Source: Helianthus annuus
Taxonomy: Eukaryota; Streptophyta; Magnoliopsida; Asterales; Asteraceae
NCBI RefSeq assembly: GCF_002127325.2
Contig: NC_035448.2
Span: forward strand, 114,477,660-114,541,659
Length of the DNA stretch: 64,000 nucleotides
Direction: 5' to 3'
Shown: one piece after another, positions 24,095-35,267 of the stretch
Layout: every line of letters begins with the position of its first letter
How positions within the stretch are numbered: position 1 is the first letter of the stretch
Translations under genes and position numbers: made by a program
The notes under the pieces: generated by a model
The model's input: the letters and a program-made list of their open reading frames with translations, nothing else
What the model was told of the DNA's origin: nothing
Database searches by the model: none

Positions 24095-25008
24095 TCTGGT
24101 TGCGACAGTTTAGTGGCTAAAGAGTTTGGGCTCGAGGTCTTTCGTTTACGGCTGGGCTGGGCGTCTTGTGGCGGTACGGTGTCATCAGAGGATTCGTCTG
24201 AGGATTCATTGGAAGAATCGTCAGAGTAATCGTCGGAGGAATCGATGACGATTGTTTGATGAGCCTGTCTGACATGATTCTTGGGGAAGAATCCGTCCAA
24301 AACTCGTTTGTCATTGATTTCCGTGACTAAGCGATAGGTTTCTTTGATGGTAGCAGGTTTTGCAGCTTCAACAAAATTGCCCACACACTCAGGAAAAGCA
24401 CGGATGTACTTCTTGATAGCCTTTTTGGGAGTGCCAACTTGGCTTGGGCAGATGATGCTAAGCTGTTTAAACCTTGCTGTGACGCCGTGATTGTCACCGT
24501 CGATTTGCTTGATTTCCCAAAATTCGTTCTCTAGCTTCTGGAGTTCGTGGGGAGGGCATACTCCTTCCTCATGAGCTCCTTCAGCTCATTCTAGGAGAGA
24601 GCGTATGCTGCGTCGTTCCCACGTTTGTTACGCTCGGCTGTCCACCAGTCGAGGGCTCTTGATTGAAATACTCCAGTAGCGCATGTAGTGCGAAAATGCT
24701 CGGGGCACCCACTCTGACGAAGGGTCACCTTGATGGCATCAAACCACCGGAGTAGTTGAGATACATCTCCTTCACCTGTGAAGACCATTGGGTCACATGC
24801 TTTGAAGTGCTTGTAGTAGAATGAAGACTGCGACGCGTTGGTCTTAGAGTCCTCCGAGTTTTGAGTTGCTGAGAGATTGAACCTGAGCGACAATTTGAGG
24901 AATAACTCTGGCCACTTCCTTGGCCACAAGCGAGGTGATCCTCTTATTGGCGCTTCGTCTGACTCTTCTCTTGGCTGCACGTCTCGAGGTGGATTCGTTC
25001 GAAGTCAT
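24095..25008 (-). pseudogene. gag: Truncated gag of element E
   Basis: The likely ATG is at 25008 on the minus strand, beginning MTSNESTSRRAAKRRVRR. A plant retrotransposon Gag core follows, recognisable by FKACDPMVFTGEGD, the conserved ALDWWTAE tryptophans, and later FWEIKQIDGDNHGV and YIRAFPECVGNF. An acidic Ser/Asp-rich stretch precedes a basic SRKRKTSS patch. At least two frameshifts, near 24900 and 24560, and a stop at 24591-24593 break it, and element D removes the rest. Gag would form the particle shell; this copy cannot. Confidence 0.8.
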
Positions 25009-26183
25009 CTAACGAAGATAGATTTTGAGTGAGATTAGATCATAATGATTCTGAGTAGACGATGCGATTGAGCGCGTTTAAAACTTGTTGCAGGTAGTAT
25101 AGTAATACGTATTCACATAGGAGCCACATAGGAGACACAAGATTCCTAAGTTCCCACGTATAACACATATAATCGTATAATATATATACTTACATATATA
25201 TATATATATATATTTATGTAGTTGCGCGAGAACGCGATGAAGAGAGAGAGAGAGAGCGAGTTATTAGACTTTAGTTTTGTTGAGAACATTCGGCTTTTGT
25301 TTTAGATTGCGATGGCTATGCGAGTTGTGCGTATAAAGCGGGAAGCGAAAAGCGACAAATCGATAAAGCGGTAAAGTTTGAAAAATCGATTAAAGCGTAA
25401 AATCGTAAACTCGTAAAATTCGTTGACACATAAAAAACGACGATTGTGGGCTTAAAATAGATGGAGTGTTTGTTAGACATTGACTACCCAAAGTGATTCT
25501 ACTATCCCTAACAAGTTCGAATACACGCACTGGCCTGATGGACTATGCTCTCACCGGGCTGCGGCTGCGGCTCCAACATCATCCTCCTAGTTACAACGCG
25601 GCTCGAGTTGTTGGTACAGTCGAGACTTTGGTGAGAGCTTTTGAAAAACCATTTTAGAGAGTGGAACGGGTTATTAAGATGCGGGTTTCACCCCTGACTT
25701 AACAACTTTGCTCCTAGTTGTGGTTGTGCTCATCGAATAAATTTCGGGAGTTCCACTAGATAGAAATGGAGATTTCCGCTGAGATGTGGATGTCACTCCT
25801 AGCTCAACGAAAATTCTCGTGCTTAGAATAATGCGCTGAGTGAACGATCTTGTCGAGAGTTCTTGGGTATCACACCTATTCTCGACTCAATCACTCGTTG
25901 GTGTTACGCGAGTATTGTCAAACGTGTGTATTGTGTTAGGCTTAGGAAAGGCAAAAGTATGTTTTCATCCTTAGGAAAGGCGTCATCGTATGAAGCTGTA
26001 TCTGCGGGGGTTCGTACGAAGTTGTAACTTTCGCGAGTTTGAATGAGAGTATCAAAGTAGGCCCGCACAAACCCTACTGGGTTCGCGCGAGACGGCCTGT
26101 TGGTACTTAGACTATAAAGTAGGTCAATTTTAAGATATCAAGACCCGGACTAGGTTGTGTCTTTCCTAATTCTCTATAGATAT
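25009..26183 (-). other. Leader of element E, no gene seen
   Basis: This lies between the primer site and gag. It has a TA microsatellite at about 25174-25213 and a short GA run at 25241-25256. No reading frame of interest is seen. Confidence 0.6.
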
Positions 26184-26196
26184 GGCTCTGATACCA
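26184..26196 (-). other. Primer-binding site of element E
   Basis: TGGTATCAGAGCC on the minus strand is the intact initiator-Met complement, next to the LTR end. Confidence 0.85.
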
Positions 26197-26909
26197 ATCT
26201 ATCACACCCCAACCGATGGCGGAATCATCGGGGCGCGGCACTAGGCGAATCAGATTGCTCAAGAGAATCCATAACAACTATTAAGTGACAATATTTAATG
26301 CGTTCATTATCCCATACTAGTAAACAATATATCAGTAAACAGTTATATAGATTTCATGTTCTCTCAAACAATACAAATCCGACAACCTAGATTTATGGTG
26401 AGTTTCTAGACTTCCTAGCTTGATATCGCGATAGCCTGCGATTTACCTGCAACATACGTTAAGCGACGTCAATACAAAAAAGTATTAGCGACTATACAAG
26501 TTTGACATAGCAATTAAAGTAGATAAAAGTGCTGCGAATTTCCACATACATAAACGAGATACACCACATATACTATCAAGTAAGTCACTCGATGCTAGCT
26601 AAGGTGGGACGACGTGAGTAAAAGTCCTAGCACATATGTATCAGCATCACGTGTAAATATGTACGACAGTAATTCGCAAGTGATAATAGTTTTAGAGTAT
26701 AGACTGCGTTTGGATAGGTACGATTTCAATAGGAACGTATGTTACACTCCAAAGTGTGTTTAAAGCATTAAAAAGGGGGTCAAGTATACTCACAGAGCGT
26801 GTTTAGTAAATAAACATAGTCTTGGATTGAAGGGAGCGCTTGAGGAGATTAGCCTGATCACAGAACGATAGCGTAAGCGTTGAACGTGTAAACAGTGCGT
26901 TTGGTGACA

Positions 26910-27236
26910 TGGGTGATCGGATGGTGGTTCGGTCGGATGATCGTCCGAATGGATGGTCATCCAGACAGATGACCGTTCGGTCGGATGGTCATTCGAGTGG
27001 AGAGGTGTGTTTGTAAAATGTTGAACTTTTGAAGTTTTTGTTGTAGTATGAATAAAGTCATTGGATCGGATGGTCATCCGGACGGATGGTCGTTCAATCG
27101 GATGTATATTCGATTGAAAACTGATATTCTTTGAAGTTTTGCAAAATAGTTTAAGTGTTAAGATTACAAGTCACCTGGTTGAATAGTCGTTCGATCGGAT
27201 GGTCATCAGATCGGACGGCTGTTCAATCGAGCAACC
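26910..27236. repeat. Dispersed TCGGATGGTC motif repeats, downstream cluster in LTR E
   Basis: More than ten variants of GGATGGTCATCCG and GGTCGTTCGATC occur in three patches at about 26920-27000, 27060-27116 and 27180-27230. Many are self-complementary, so the run can fold into short hairpins. Confidence 0.8.
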
Positions 27237-27920
27237 TTCTGTTTGAAACTTTCACAAAGTTTTCTAAGTTAAAAGTTTTGTGGTTTAACGGAGACGGCGT
27301 GGCGACGTGTTAAACAATGGAAATCACATCAAGTCCAACTCGTTCGATCGGACAGGAATCACCCCGTTCAACCAGACTCAACTATTCTTGACGGAGTTTC
27401 ATATTCAACCCGTGAATTAGTCGTCTCTTCGGTAGAAATCCATTCTCAGATCGCTTCTCCACTAGAGAATAAGTAGAGAGCCCGAACGAGTACAGATTCT
27501 AACGGCTTTGAGTAAAAGGTGAAGAATGTTGAAGAAAAGTTTGAAAACAGTGAAAAGTGTTTAGATCTTGGCGAAATCAGTGTAAAAATATGTGGAAATC
27601 CTTTAGGTCTGAACCGTTCTTGATGAGATGAGGTCATACTTCAGTGTTCATAAGAACCCGAGGTGACGTCACCCTAGAACAACCCAAATCAGGTGATTTC
27701 ACGGTGATAATGCAAGATTTGATAGAGAAGATGATGAGAAAGTGTGTAATGAAGATGGAAGTACAAGATTTAGGAGGAAAACTTACAAGAATGTCGAGGA
27801 ATCGAGATAAAAGGGCTTGAGAGTGCGTGGGTCGAATAAGGCTATAACATCAAGGAACCGTTGATACGACAGGGGGGGTATTTATAGGTGAAAGGTGAGG
27901 AAGGCGGTGTAGGTTAATTG

Positions 27921-28013
27921 GGTCGGACGGCCGTTCGATCGGATGGCCATCTGATCGGATGGTCATCCGGTCGGATGTCCATTCGATCGAATGGTCGTTC
28001 GATGGGTTGGCTT
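27921..28013. repeat. Palindromic TCGGATGGTC cassette upstream of the TATA of LTR E
   Basis: Tightly packed copies of the motif include the perfect palindrome ATTCGATCGAAT at 27981-27992 and CGGATGGTCATCCGG near 27955-27970. The cassette begins about 35 bp upstream, in the minus-strand sense, of the TATA box at 27879-27887. Confidence 0.8.
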
Positions 28014-28509
28014 GCGCGGGTTAGTTTTCCAACCTTCATTTCGTGCGTTGAGCGTTGCGTTGTGTTTTATCGTGTTATAAGTAACCATGTTTCGGGTTTG
28101 CGTGTTGAATGCGATAAGTTGAGTTCCGCGTGCCTGCGAGTGCGCGTTTGGATAGTTTCACACTTTTATTATATATAACATGTCATAGCATAAGTAACTG
28201 CGTTTGAGTCTGCGTTAGCGTTGCGACGCTTTACGACGATCGATGGGAAACGCTTAGGTACTCACGCGATGTCGTCGTTAGCGTGATTGCGTTGCATCAC
28301 GACGATCGAGGGGAGCAACTTAACTTTTCACGCGATGTCATCGTTAGCGTTTGTGTATGCATTGTGATGTGCGATATATCATGTTGAAAGTATGTGAGTA
28401 TATGCGAAATAGCGTTGTAAGCGATAAAGTTACATTATGATCCGAATCTCTGGTGCTAGACGTAACGAGTGTAACGAGAGTAACAAGCATGAACGTGCAT
28501 GTTGTTACA

Positions 28510-29548
28510 CTTGATCAAACAATATATAGAAGGGAGTCGATTTACTCAATGAAAGATTTTCACGACTCAAGGATATGCATCTTCAAAAGGACTCAACTAT
28601 CTTCAAGTTGTATTTCCACTTTGTTACTAATTTATGTAAAATGCCACTTTGTTTGTATTTTATTTTTTATACACTTAATATTTATTTCAATTAATTTTCT
28701 TTGGCTCGGGAAGCAATCCCTGGTGATAACCTAATATATATAATAGAATTTATAAAAAAAAAAACACAAGAACTATCAAAGTGAAATTTTATAAATATTA
28801 TCCCGATTTTTCAGAAAATATACAAGATGTGGAATTTTTATACTAAATTTCATGTCTCTCGAATAATTATTTTTAAGAAAAGGATTTGGAGTAAATTAAG
28901 TCTTTTTATATAATAATGATTTTAAATAAAAGATAGTGATAAATTCTGATTTATAAAGTTATTAAATTAGTTTTTACTGACTTATGTAATATACAATTGA
29001 CAACATATAATAACATAATAAATGGTTATTGTCACTTCATTATTATTTTCCCACAATTTTAGAATTATTAACCAAGTTAATTATAAAAGAATTAACTAGA
29101 GTTAGCTTATATAATTATTAGCCAAGTTAGTTATAAAAGAATTAACTAGACTTAGCTTACATACAATTAATGACATAACCAATTTTACATTAGTTTCACA
29201 AATTATCACACTTATATAGATTTTTAGATTCTAATTTTATTGTCACAATTGAGTTTATTATATACTTAGGTTATACAGAAGCTCCCAAAGCATAGGTTCT
29301 GTTTTATAAGTGATTTATTTTTGTGTTGGTTCTTTAGTATATTTTGGTTATCTTATATTTAGGGTGATCGCCAGAGTTTTTTCTTCATTTTTCGTGCGGT
29401 ATTATCAAGGATCACAAAACGCAAACAATGAGTAGATCTTACTTTTCTCTTTTTTATAATTATCAGTTTAGGGGTGTATTATGTGACACGTTATTCGCAA
29501 AATCTCAATTTAATTCAATTATCAATTATCAAATGCATACAAGTTCAA
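28510..29548. other. Unassigned AT-rich DNA
   Basis: No gene or element is recognised. It contains an A-run at about 28754-28765 and a 50-bp tandem duplication reported separately. Confidence 0.5.
29063..29162. repeat. 50-bp tandem duplication
   Basis: Two adjacent copies start AATTATTAACCAAGTTA and AATTATTAGCCAAGTTA at 29063 and 29113, differing at a few bases. Confidence 0.9.
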
Positions 29549-30592
29549 TGTGTAGTTGTGTTACATTTAATTGTTATTTGATGTTTACCGCTTTGTGTCC
29601 CAAACATCACACACATGGATCAACTAGCTGACCGGTTCCCCATTACCATGGGTTAAGCTAGGTATCACCATCATCATTTAGATTCGCTCTTCAGGGCTTG
29701 AGTCTCACATCATCACAATATTTCATTATCGCTTATCGCATTGGTTGGTATTTATTTATTTATTGTTGTTGTTGTTTATATAATTTGATCATCTTTATCA
29801 ACACATGAATTGCATGACAAACTTAACATTTTAAAAATAATAAAGCAAATCTTTTTATTTAAATATGAGTGAATTTCAAGGATTGTCCTTTATCTTTATA
29901 CCCATTTTCAGACGCTGTCCTTTTTGTTTAAAATTGACGAGTTTTGTCCTTTATGTTTTCATATCATACACGTTTTGTCCTTTAGGCCTAACCCAGTTAG
30001 TTTTTTCAGTTAAATTTGGTCATATGCTTTGCACATGAGGGCATTTTGGTCAATTCAAAGGTAAGTTCAACAACAGATTTACAGCTCAAAGCTTCTGCAA
30101 CCTTTGAATTGACAAAAATGCCCTCATGTGTAAAGCACATGACCAAATTTAACTGAAAAAACTATCTGGGTTAGGCCTAGAGGACAAAACGTGTATGATA
30201 TGAAAACATAAAGGACAAAACTCGTCAATTTTGAACATAAAGGACAGCGCCTGAAAATGGGTATAAAAATAAAGGACAATCCTTGAAATTCACTCTTTAA
30301 ATATAGATTTACTCATCAATTTATGTTGACCTAAAAGCTATTTTTACACGTGATACAGGTTATCAAGTTTGATATGATGAGGATGAAGACCATGTCAGAA
30401 TATGCCTTAGACATATAAATGGATTTTAGTTTATGCTTTATGTTTTTGATCGATGTATGAATTATTTGAATTTTATTTGGTTATGTGACATTTTTAATTT
30501 GGACATGAATAAATATTTAAACTTTAATAGTTGTTACGAACTGTGGACAATCATGCCCTGATCAAAACTCCGTTGCAGGTTGGGGTCTGACA
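29549..30592 (+). repeat. LTR remnant ending in TTGGGGTCTGACA, host of the MULE MITE
   Basis: The right end GGTTGGGGTCTGACA at 30592 and the preceding sequence resemble the U5 end of LTR C. TTCAA follows at 30593-30597. A TTCAA next to TG occurs at 29544-29548, which would make this a solo LTR. However, the start TGTGTAGTTG is unlike the other families here, so only the right end is well supported. Confidence 0.4.
29867..30295. mobile_element. Foldback MITE, Mutator (MULE) type, 429 bp
   Basis: Two inverted arms of about 195 bp (29867-30061 and 30101-30295) flank a 39-bp centre. The outer ends read GAGTGAATTTCAAGG and its complement. The 9-bp duplication TTTAAATAT at 29858-29866 and 30296-30304 is perfect, which is the MULE target-site length. 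It has no coding capacity, so transposition would need a MULE transposase from elsewhere. The arms differ at only a few sites, so it is probably young. Confidence 0.92.
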
Positions 30593-31339
30593 TTCAACAT
30601 GGGTCCCTAAAACAGATTTTGTGTCTCCTCTTGGATGGACATGTTTGTCTCCAAGGGTACGACAACCCAAGCAGTGTATAGTGCGAGAGATGGCTCACGC
30701 ACCAAAGGTTACATAGCGCTAAGATGTTTTCAATTTATGTGAAAAAAGAAAAGGATAAAGTTAACGATGGTGAAAGAATTAGAGAGTATTTATCTCTAAA
30801 TTCTATATAACTTGTTGACAACATAATCTCTCTAGCTCATCTCTCTTTTATATCCTTTTTTTCCTTTTTTTAGAAGAATGAATCACAAGAACAAAAGCTT
30901 CATTTACTCGTACCAAAATTCCATATTTAATTTCATTTATCTGAAGATAATTATAATAATATTATGAGTCAAATAAAACCTTCATTTGATGATACGTGAT
31001 ACGATAATGTCAAGTCAAATAAAATTATAGGACATAATTATTCTTGAAAAGAATTTAAGAGTCAAAACAAAACAACCATTTATGTCAAAGATGAATTTTC
31101 TACTAGAGTTACCAAAGTTTCGATATTTATTTCAACCACTCAACTTCGAATATTGTTATCGCATTCACCTTAGCTCCCATTTGGACGTGATATAGTTCGT
31201 GGTAAAACTTTCACATGCTAGAACACAAACTCATAAATGATTATCTATACAACTCATATATAAATAGAATTATTTACCACCAAATTTAATGAATAATCAT
31301 TTTCACTAATATTTTTCCAATAATTGGTACCAAATGCAA
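30593..31339. other. Unassigned intergenic DNA
   Basis: AT-rich, with no coding or repeat structure that I can support. Confidence 0.5.
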
Positions 31340-31410
31340 CACTACTGAAAACCCTGGATTAGCGACTACGTACCGACGAGATGCCGACAATATTAATTTC
31401 CATGAAAAAA
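31340..31410 (+). mobile_element. CACTA (En/Spm)-like terminal fragment
   Basis: CACTACTGAAAACCC is followed by ATTAGCGACTACG and CCGACGAGATGCCGAC, the style of a CACTA terminus and its subterminal GCGAC repeats. No matching second end with a 3-bp duplication was found, so this is at most a one-ended relic. Confidence 0.4.
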
Positions 31411-32774
31411 TAGTTGAAGGTGTTCTACGCATTACCTAAATCTACAAAAACTATGAGGGCAATAGTTGTTGAATGAGAGTGGTGGAAAAAGACGGTTGGC
31501 CTTTTCCTCCTTTTTTTTTCTTTTTAAATTAATGGCTTACATGACAAAGGATATAGTGTCAGCCATTTGATTGACACTCTCCTATTGGCCCAATAAATTT
31601 ACGATTCTATCCTGTTTAAAAATTACGATTTTGCCATCCGTTCAATATTTTGTTTTTACCCCTGCTTAAAAATAAATTTACGCTTTTGCTCCAAGCTAAA
31701 AACTCCAATTTCGCCATTGGTTGAAAATTTGCCTCGTTTAAATTTACAGTTTTGTCATTAGTTTTTTTCTCTCAGCCAAGTTACGAATTTGCCCTCAACT
31801 TAAATTTACATTTTCTCTATCGTTTTTGTTTGTTTTCCTGGATAAATTACAATTTTGCCCCCAGTATAGAATTACAATCATGTCATCTCATTGTTTTAGT
31901 TTTTTTAAACTGTGGTAGTGTTTTGTTTTAACTGGTTGACTCGGTGTAATTATTATTCGTGTCAGGCGGCTGCCTGACACACGCTCATTTGTCCTAAAAA
32001 ATTATAATATTTCCCCCAATTTAAAATTTAGTTTTTCCATCTTTTTTTAGCAAAAATTTGATAATGGTTGACTCGACGCAATTTTTTTAAGATCGTGTTA
32101 TAGGTAATATGTACAAGTAACAAAAACACACAAGAGAGAAAAAAAATCGGCTTTGAGCCCCACAACGCGTGCGCGGGGCAAACACTAGTTACCCATAAAA
32201 TACCAACCAAAAACCAATAATGACCGAGTACCAACGAAAAACGACAAAAGTCATTTTCATAAGGAAAATAGCCAGGAGTTTCCAACGCATTTTCTATAAA
32301 AACTTTGTTTTTTTAATATCTTATATTAAAATGTTCATGAAAAAATTGTTGGAAATTTCCTATGCCGTGTTCACGTAAACCTTGTTTTCTAATGTGTTAA
32401 ATTAATCTTTTGTGTGGGTGATTTTCTTAAATAAAAGCATTTGCATGCAACATCATATTAAATTAACCTTAATATTAAAAAAAGAAAAAGGGAATACATA
32501 TGTTTGAAGCACCTTAATCATAATTTTTTTAATATATTATTAATAAATATACATCGATAACTCTTCATTATGAAGCAACTTAATCATAATTTGTTTAATA
32601 TATTACTAATAAAACTCTTCATTAATCTAAAAGACCATATTTTAGTATGAAAAATAAGAAAAACAGTGTTAATTACTTAGTGTATAAGATAGAATTTGTA
32701 TTATAGTATCATTTTATATGTTGAAACTTGAAACTTTTGTGATACGTAATGAAATTTAGATTATACGAGGAGAC
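31411..32774. other. Non-coding DNA upstream of the F-box gene, with a Helitron-like end
   Basis: It has many degenerate lines of the ACGATTTTGCC type. A perfect 9-bp hairpin GTGTCAGGC/GCCTGACAC with a 4-nt loop lies near 31963-31986. At 32156-32191, GCCCC...GGGGC followed by AAACACTAGT resembles a Helitron 3' end (hairpin plus CTAG before T). No 5' TC end was identified. No gene is seen. Confidence 0.35.
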
Positions 32775-32807
32775 TTGACTATTCCAAGTCTTGCACAAAG
32801 CTTCAAT

Positions 32808-32820
32808 ATTTATATAACTC
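32808..32820 (+). promoter_or_regulatory. TATA box of the F-box gene
   Basis: ATATTTATATAAC lies about 130-140 bp before the chosen ATG, preceded by GC-poor sequence. It falls inside the longer upstream-extended reading frame, which argues that the upstream ATG at 32775 is not used. Confidence 0.6.
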
Positions 32821-32948
32821 TTGTTTTCCATGGCAATCAAAGAAAACCTACTTCACTAAAGCCTTCCTTTCTTCTATCAAAGCTTATAGACTCGCGGTAT
32901 CAAGTAAGATTCAGTAATAGATTTAGTGGGTGTGTGAGTTTGTCTTCT

Positions 32949-34121
32949 ATGGCGGATATTGATCATGAGTTGACTCGGTCGGGAGCTATGATCGGATCCA
33001 ACGACGACCTTTTACTTGAAATCCTACGTTGGCTCCCTGTTGTTTCCATCCTTCGATTCAAATCCGTATCCAAACACTGGCGGTCACTGTTAAATCACCA
33101 TCATTTCAGTCACCTCTATCGCAGCACTTCGCGCTCTCCTGGTCTTTTTGTCCGCGATTTCTATATTCCGTATGATGTTGAAAACCAAACTACTCGTTTT
33201 CGCGGTCTTGATTTCCATCCGGATCACCTTCGTATTAAAATTGTGCAGTCTTGTAATGGATTACTACTTTGCTGTAGTGATCGAGGACACAAAGGAGCTC
33301 GTGCTTACTATGTGTTTAATCCGATAACCAAGGAGTGTGCGATCATCCCCCCGATAATCGGGGGTCTGGATGTTGTGACACGTATCCGTTTTATGGGTTT
33401 GGCGTTTCATCAAACAGATTGTGTTCATTACAAAGTTATTTGTATTCATCGTGAAAAAGAATTTGAGCAACGGTTACAGTTACAAATCTACTCCTCTAAA
33501 ACGGGTAAGTGGAAGAAGACAACAAACGAATCCTTCTGGGTATCGTATTACTCACCTTTCAGTGGCGGTGTGTATTGGAATCGAGCGTTTCACTGGGCTC
33601 CATCTTATACCCGTCCGAATTACTTAAAGCTAGATAATGAAAAGTTGTTGGGGTTGCCATTGCCATCACCGTTGCCCGCAAGGGTGCGATCTTTTGGTGG
33701 TTACCATGATGGAGTGAGGCCCCTTTACTTTGGGGAATCTAGAGGTCATCTACATTTGGTGGACGCTGAAAACTATTTACACTTGAACGTGTATGAGATG
33801 TTGAGTGATCATTCGGGATGGTTTGTCAAGTATCAGGTGGAGCTTGATGATCTTGAGGTCACTTATCCGGATATAATTCATGTGCTCCAACAAGAGTCTA
33901 GACCTCATTACTACAAGTTCGAAATCTTGGATGTTGTTAGAGGTGAAAACGAAGAAGAAGTAGATGACACATTCATGGTGATCAAAGTTTCGAAAAAGAT
34001 CATTTGGTATAGTATTTTGGACAAGAGTTTCAAGCAATTATTCGATCTCACCAACACGTTACATCAAAGTATAGGACCATGGGATGTTCATCGTTATACA
34101 GGCTCCACAACTTCTTTCTAA
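32949..34121 (+). CDS. F-box protein with F-box-associated C-terminal region
   Basis: This is a single-exon gene of 390 residues. The F-box at about residues 17-60 (DDLLLEILRWLPVVSILRFK, then SVSKHWRSLL) would bind a SKP1-like subunit in an SCF ubiquitin ligase; the rest would choose the substrate. Features after it fit an F-box-associated (FBA) domain: SCNGLLLCC, VFNPITKECAIIP, LQIYSSKTGKWKK and GGVYWNRAFHW. The frame is open upstream to 32775, but the ATG at 32949 (MADIDHEL) is preferred because a TATA box lies within the extension. The frame is intact, flanked by transposons, and no paralogue is in the window. The substrate cannot be told from sequence. Expression is unproven, so a recent pseudogene is possible but there is no sign of decay. 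Confidence 0.85.
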   Translation: MADIDHELTRSGAMIGSNDDLLLEILRWLPVVSILRFKSVSKHWRSLLNHHHFSHLYRSTSRSPGLFVRDFYIPYDVENQTTRFRGLDFHPDHLRIKIVQSCNGLLLCCSDRGHKGARAYYVFNPITKECAIIPPIIGGLDVVTRIRFMGLAFHQTDCVHYKVICIHREKEFEQRLQLQIYSSKTGKWKKTTNESFWVSYYSPFSGGVYWNRAFHWAPSYTRPNYLKLDNEKLLGLPLPSPLPARVRSFGGYHDGVRPLYFGESRGHLHLVDAENYLHLNVYEMLSDHSGWFVKYQVELDDLEVTYPDIIHVLQQESRPHYYKFEILDVVRGENEEEVDDTFMVIKVSKKIIWYSILDKSFKQLFDLTNTLHQSIGPWDVHRYTGSTTSF

Positions 34122-34690
34122 AAGTTCTTTGTTTTTATTTTTGTTTTTTTTTTTTGTTTTTTTTTTGTTTTTTTTTTTTTTTTGTATTTGTTGATCAATA
34201 ATGTAAAATTTATGAACATACAAAAACGTTTTAACATTTAAGCCACTATTTATTTTCAGAGCATCACCAATAGTTATTTTTTTTCTTGTGAGGGTGATGT
34301 GACATTTATATCCATTTTTACTAAATGCGGGTTGTGTTTGTGGATTCATTTTTTTATCTTGCATTCTTGTGTACATACAGCAAAAATGGAAGAAAGTGGC
34401 AGAGGGTGGGCAAAGGGGGTTGGGTGTCTTTATCTCTCTCTATATATAAGGTGGTGATGATATGTTAATGTTTTTGTGTGATTTTGAGTTTTCTTATCGG
34501 ATAGATTTTGAGTGTTTTTAAAGAATGAATTTTTTTTTTCCTCTGATATGGAAGCTAACTAGACATATTTTAGCATTTTTTAGTTCTTTTATTGTGGATG
34601 GTTTCAAGAATGTTTGGATCAAGCTTTCAAGGATTTTGAAGTACAAACTTTTAGAACTCCAAATAAGTATTTTTGGATCAAGCTTTCACT
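34122..34690. other. 3' flank of the F-box gene
   Basis: A T-rich tract with G interruptions at about 34135-34190 is followed by AATAATGTAAAATTT near 34197-34212, a possible weak poly(A) region. A TATA-like CTATATATAAGG lies near 34438-34449 with no gene after it. Confidence 0.45.
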
Positions 34691-35259
34691 CAGTGTTTTA
34701 AATACCGGTATAAACCAGTCAGTTATACCAGTTAAACCAGATATCGGACACGGGTCTAGTAGGATAAAAGCCAGTAAAACCAGAATACGGTATGTCTTAT
34801 GTACCGGCGGTAAATCCGGTTTTACCAGTTCAAACCGTTGAACCGATTTGCATTATCTTGGAATTTGATTTTTTTAATTTTAATACAAATACGAAATTAA
34901 GGTAATATTGACCTTCCATACTTCTGGCAATTAATCTAGCACCTTTCATTCCAGTATTCCATCACCGCTGAAACTGTTTTCCACATCGTATAATGCAATA
35001 TTGCTTATAAGAAATTAAAATGCTTTTAAAATGCTTAATATTTTACCATAAAATAGTTTTTTTTTTAAATAAAACTATGACCAGTTACATAAATCCTAAT
35101 GGAGATTTGATTGTTTTTTTGAGATGGGTTTGTATTTTATGGAATTATAGGGTTAACTGGTAACCCGGTTCAATCGTCTGGTACAACCCAATTCAACCGA
35201 TTAGACCTTTTTTAGAGCCCAATTCGGTATGATTTAAAAAACCGGTGTTTAAAACATTG
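34691..35259. mobile_element. hAT-type non-autonomous element (MITE), 569 bp
   Basis: Ends are CAGTGTTTTAAATACCGG and CCGGTGTTTAAAACATTG, imperfect inverted repeats of about 18 bp. A perfect 8-bp duplication CTTTCACT lies at 34683-34690 and 35260-35267, the hAT length. The inside is rich in ACCGG and ACCAGT/AACCGG half-repeats, as in subterminal regions of hAT elements. There is no transposase. Confidence 0.9.
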
Positions 35260-35267
35260 CTTTCACT

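Larger units (their letters stand above)
24095..28509 (-). mobile_element. Element E: Ty3/gypsy fragment (5' LTR, leader, partial gag)
   Basis: Read on the minus strand: an LTR of about 2.3 kb, a tRNA-iMet primer site, a leader of about 1.2 kb, and the first 0.9 kb of a decayed gag, cut by the insertion of element D. The remainder should lie left of the window. The U5 end matches that of solo LTR C. The outer LTR boundary at 28509 (TGTAACAACATG on the minus strand) is my best estimate only. Confidence 0.7.
26200..28509 (-). repeat. 5' LTR of element E
   Basis: The 3' end on the minus strand reads GGTTGGGGTGTGATA, where other families have TGTGACA, so the terminal CA has mutated. A TATA box CTATAAATA (minus strand, 27879-27887) is present. 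The 5' boundary at 28509 is uncertain because no target duplication can be checked in the window. Confidence 0.6.

Noticed and set aside
24117..24314. Second minus-strand frame overlapping the gag of element E
   Set aside because: It is an alternative frame of the Ser/Asp-rich gag segment; the 24055-24384 frame matches Gag better.
27918..28178. 86-residue plus-strand frame
   Set aside because: It is a translation of the TCGGATGGTC repeats in LTR E.
31340..31920. Complete CACTA element ending at GGTAGTG
   Set aside because: Only the outer CACTAC matches between the two ends and no 3-bp duplication is present.
32775..32948. Upstream-extended start of the F-box protein at 32775
   Set aside because: The extension covers a TATA box and has no F-box-family character; the ATG at 32949 is the better start.
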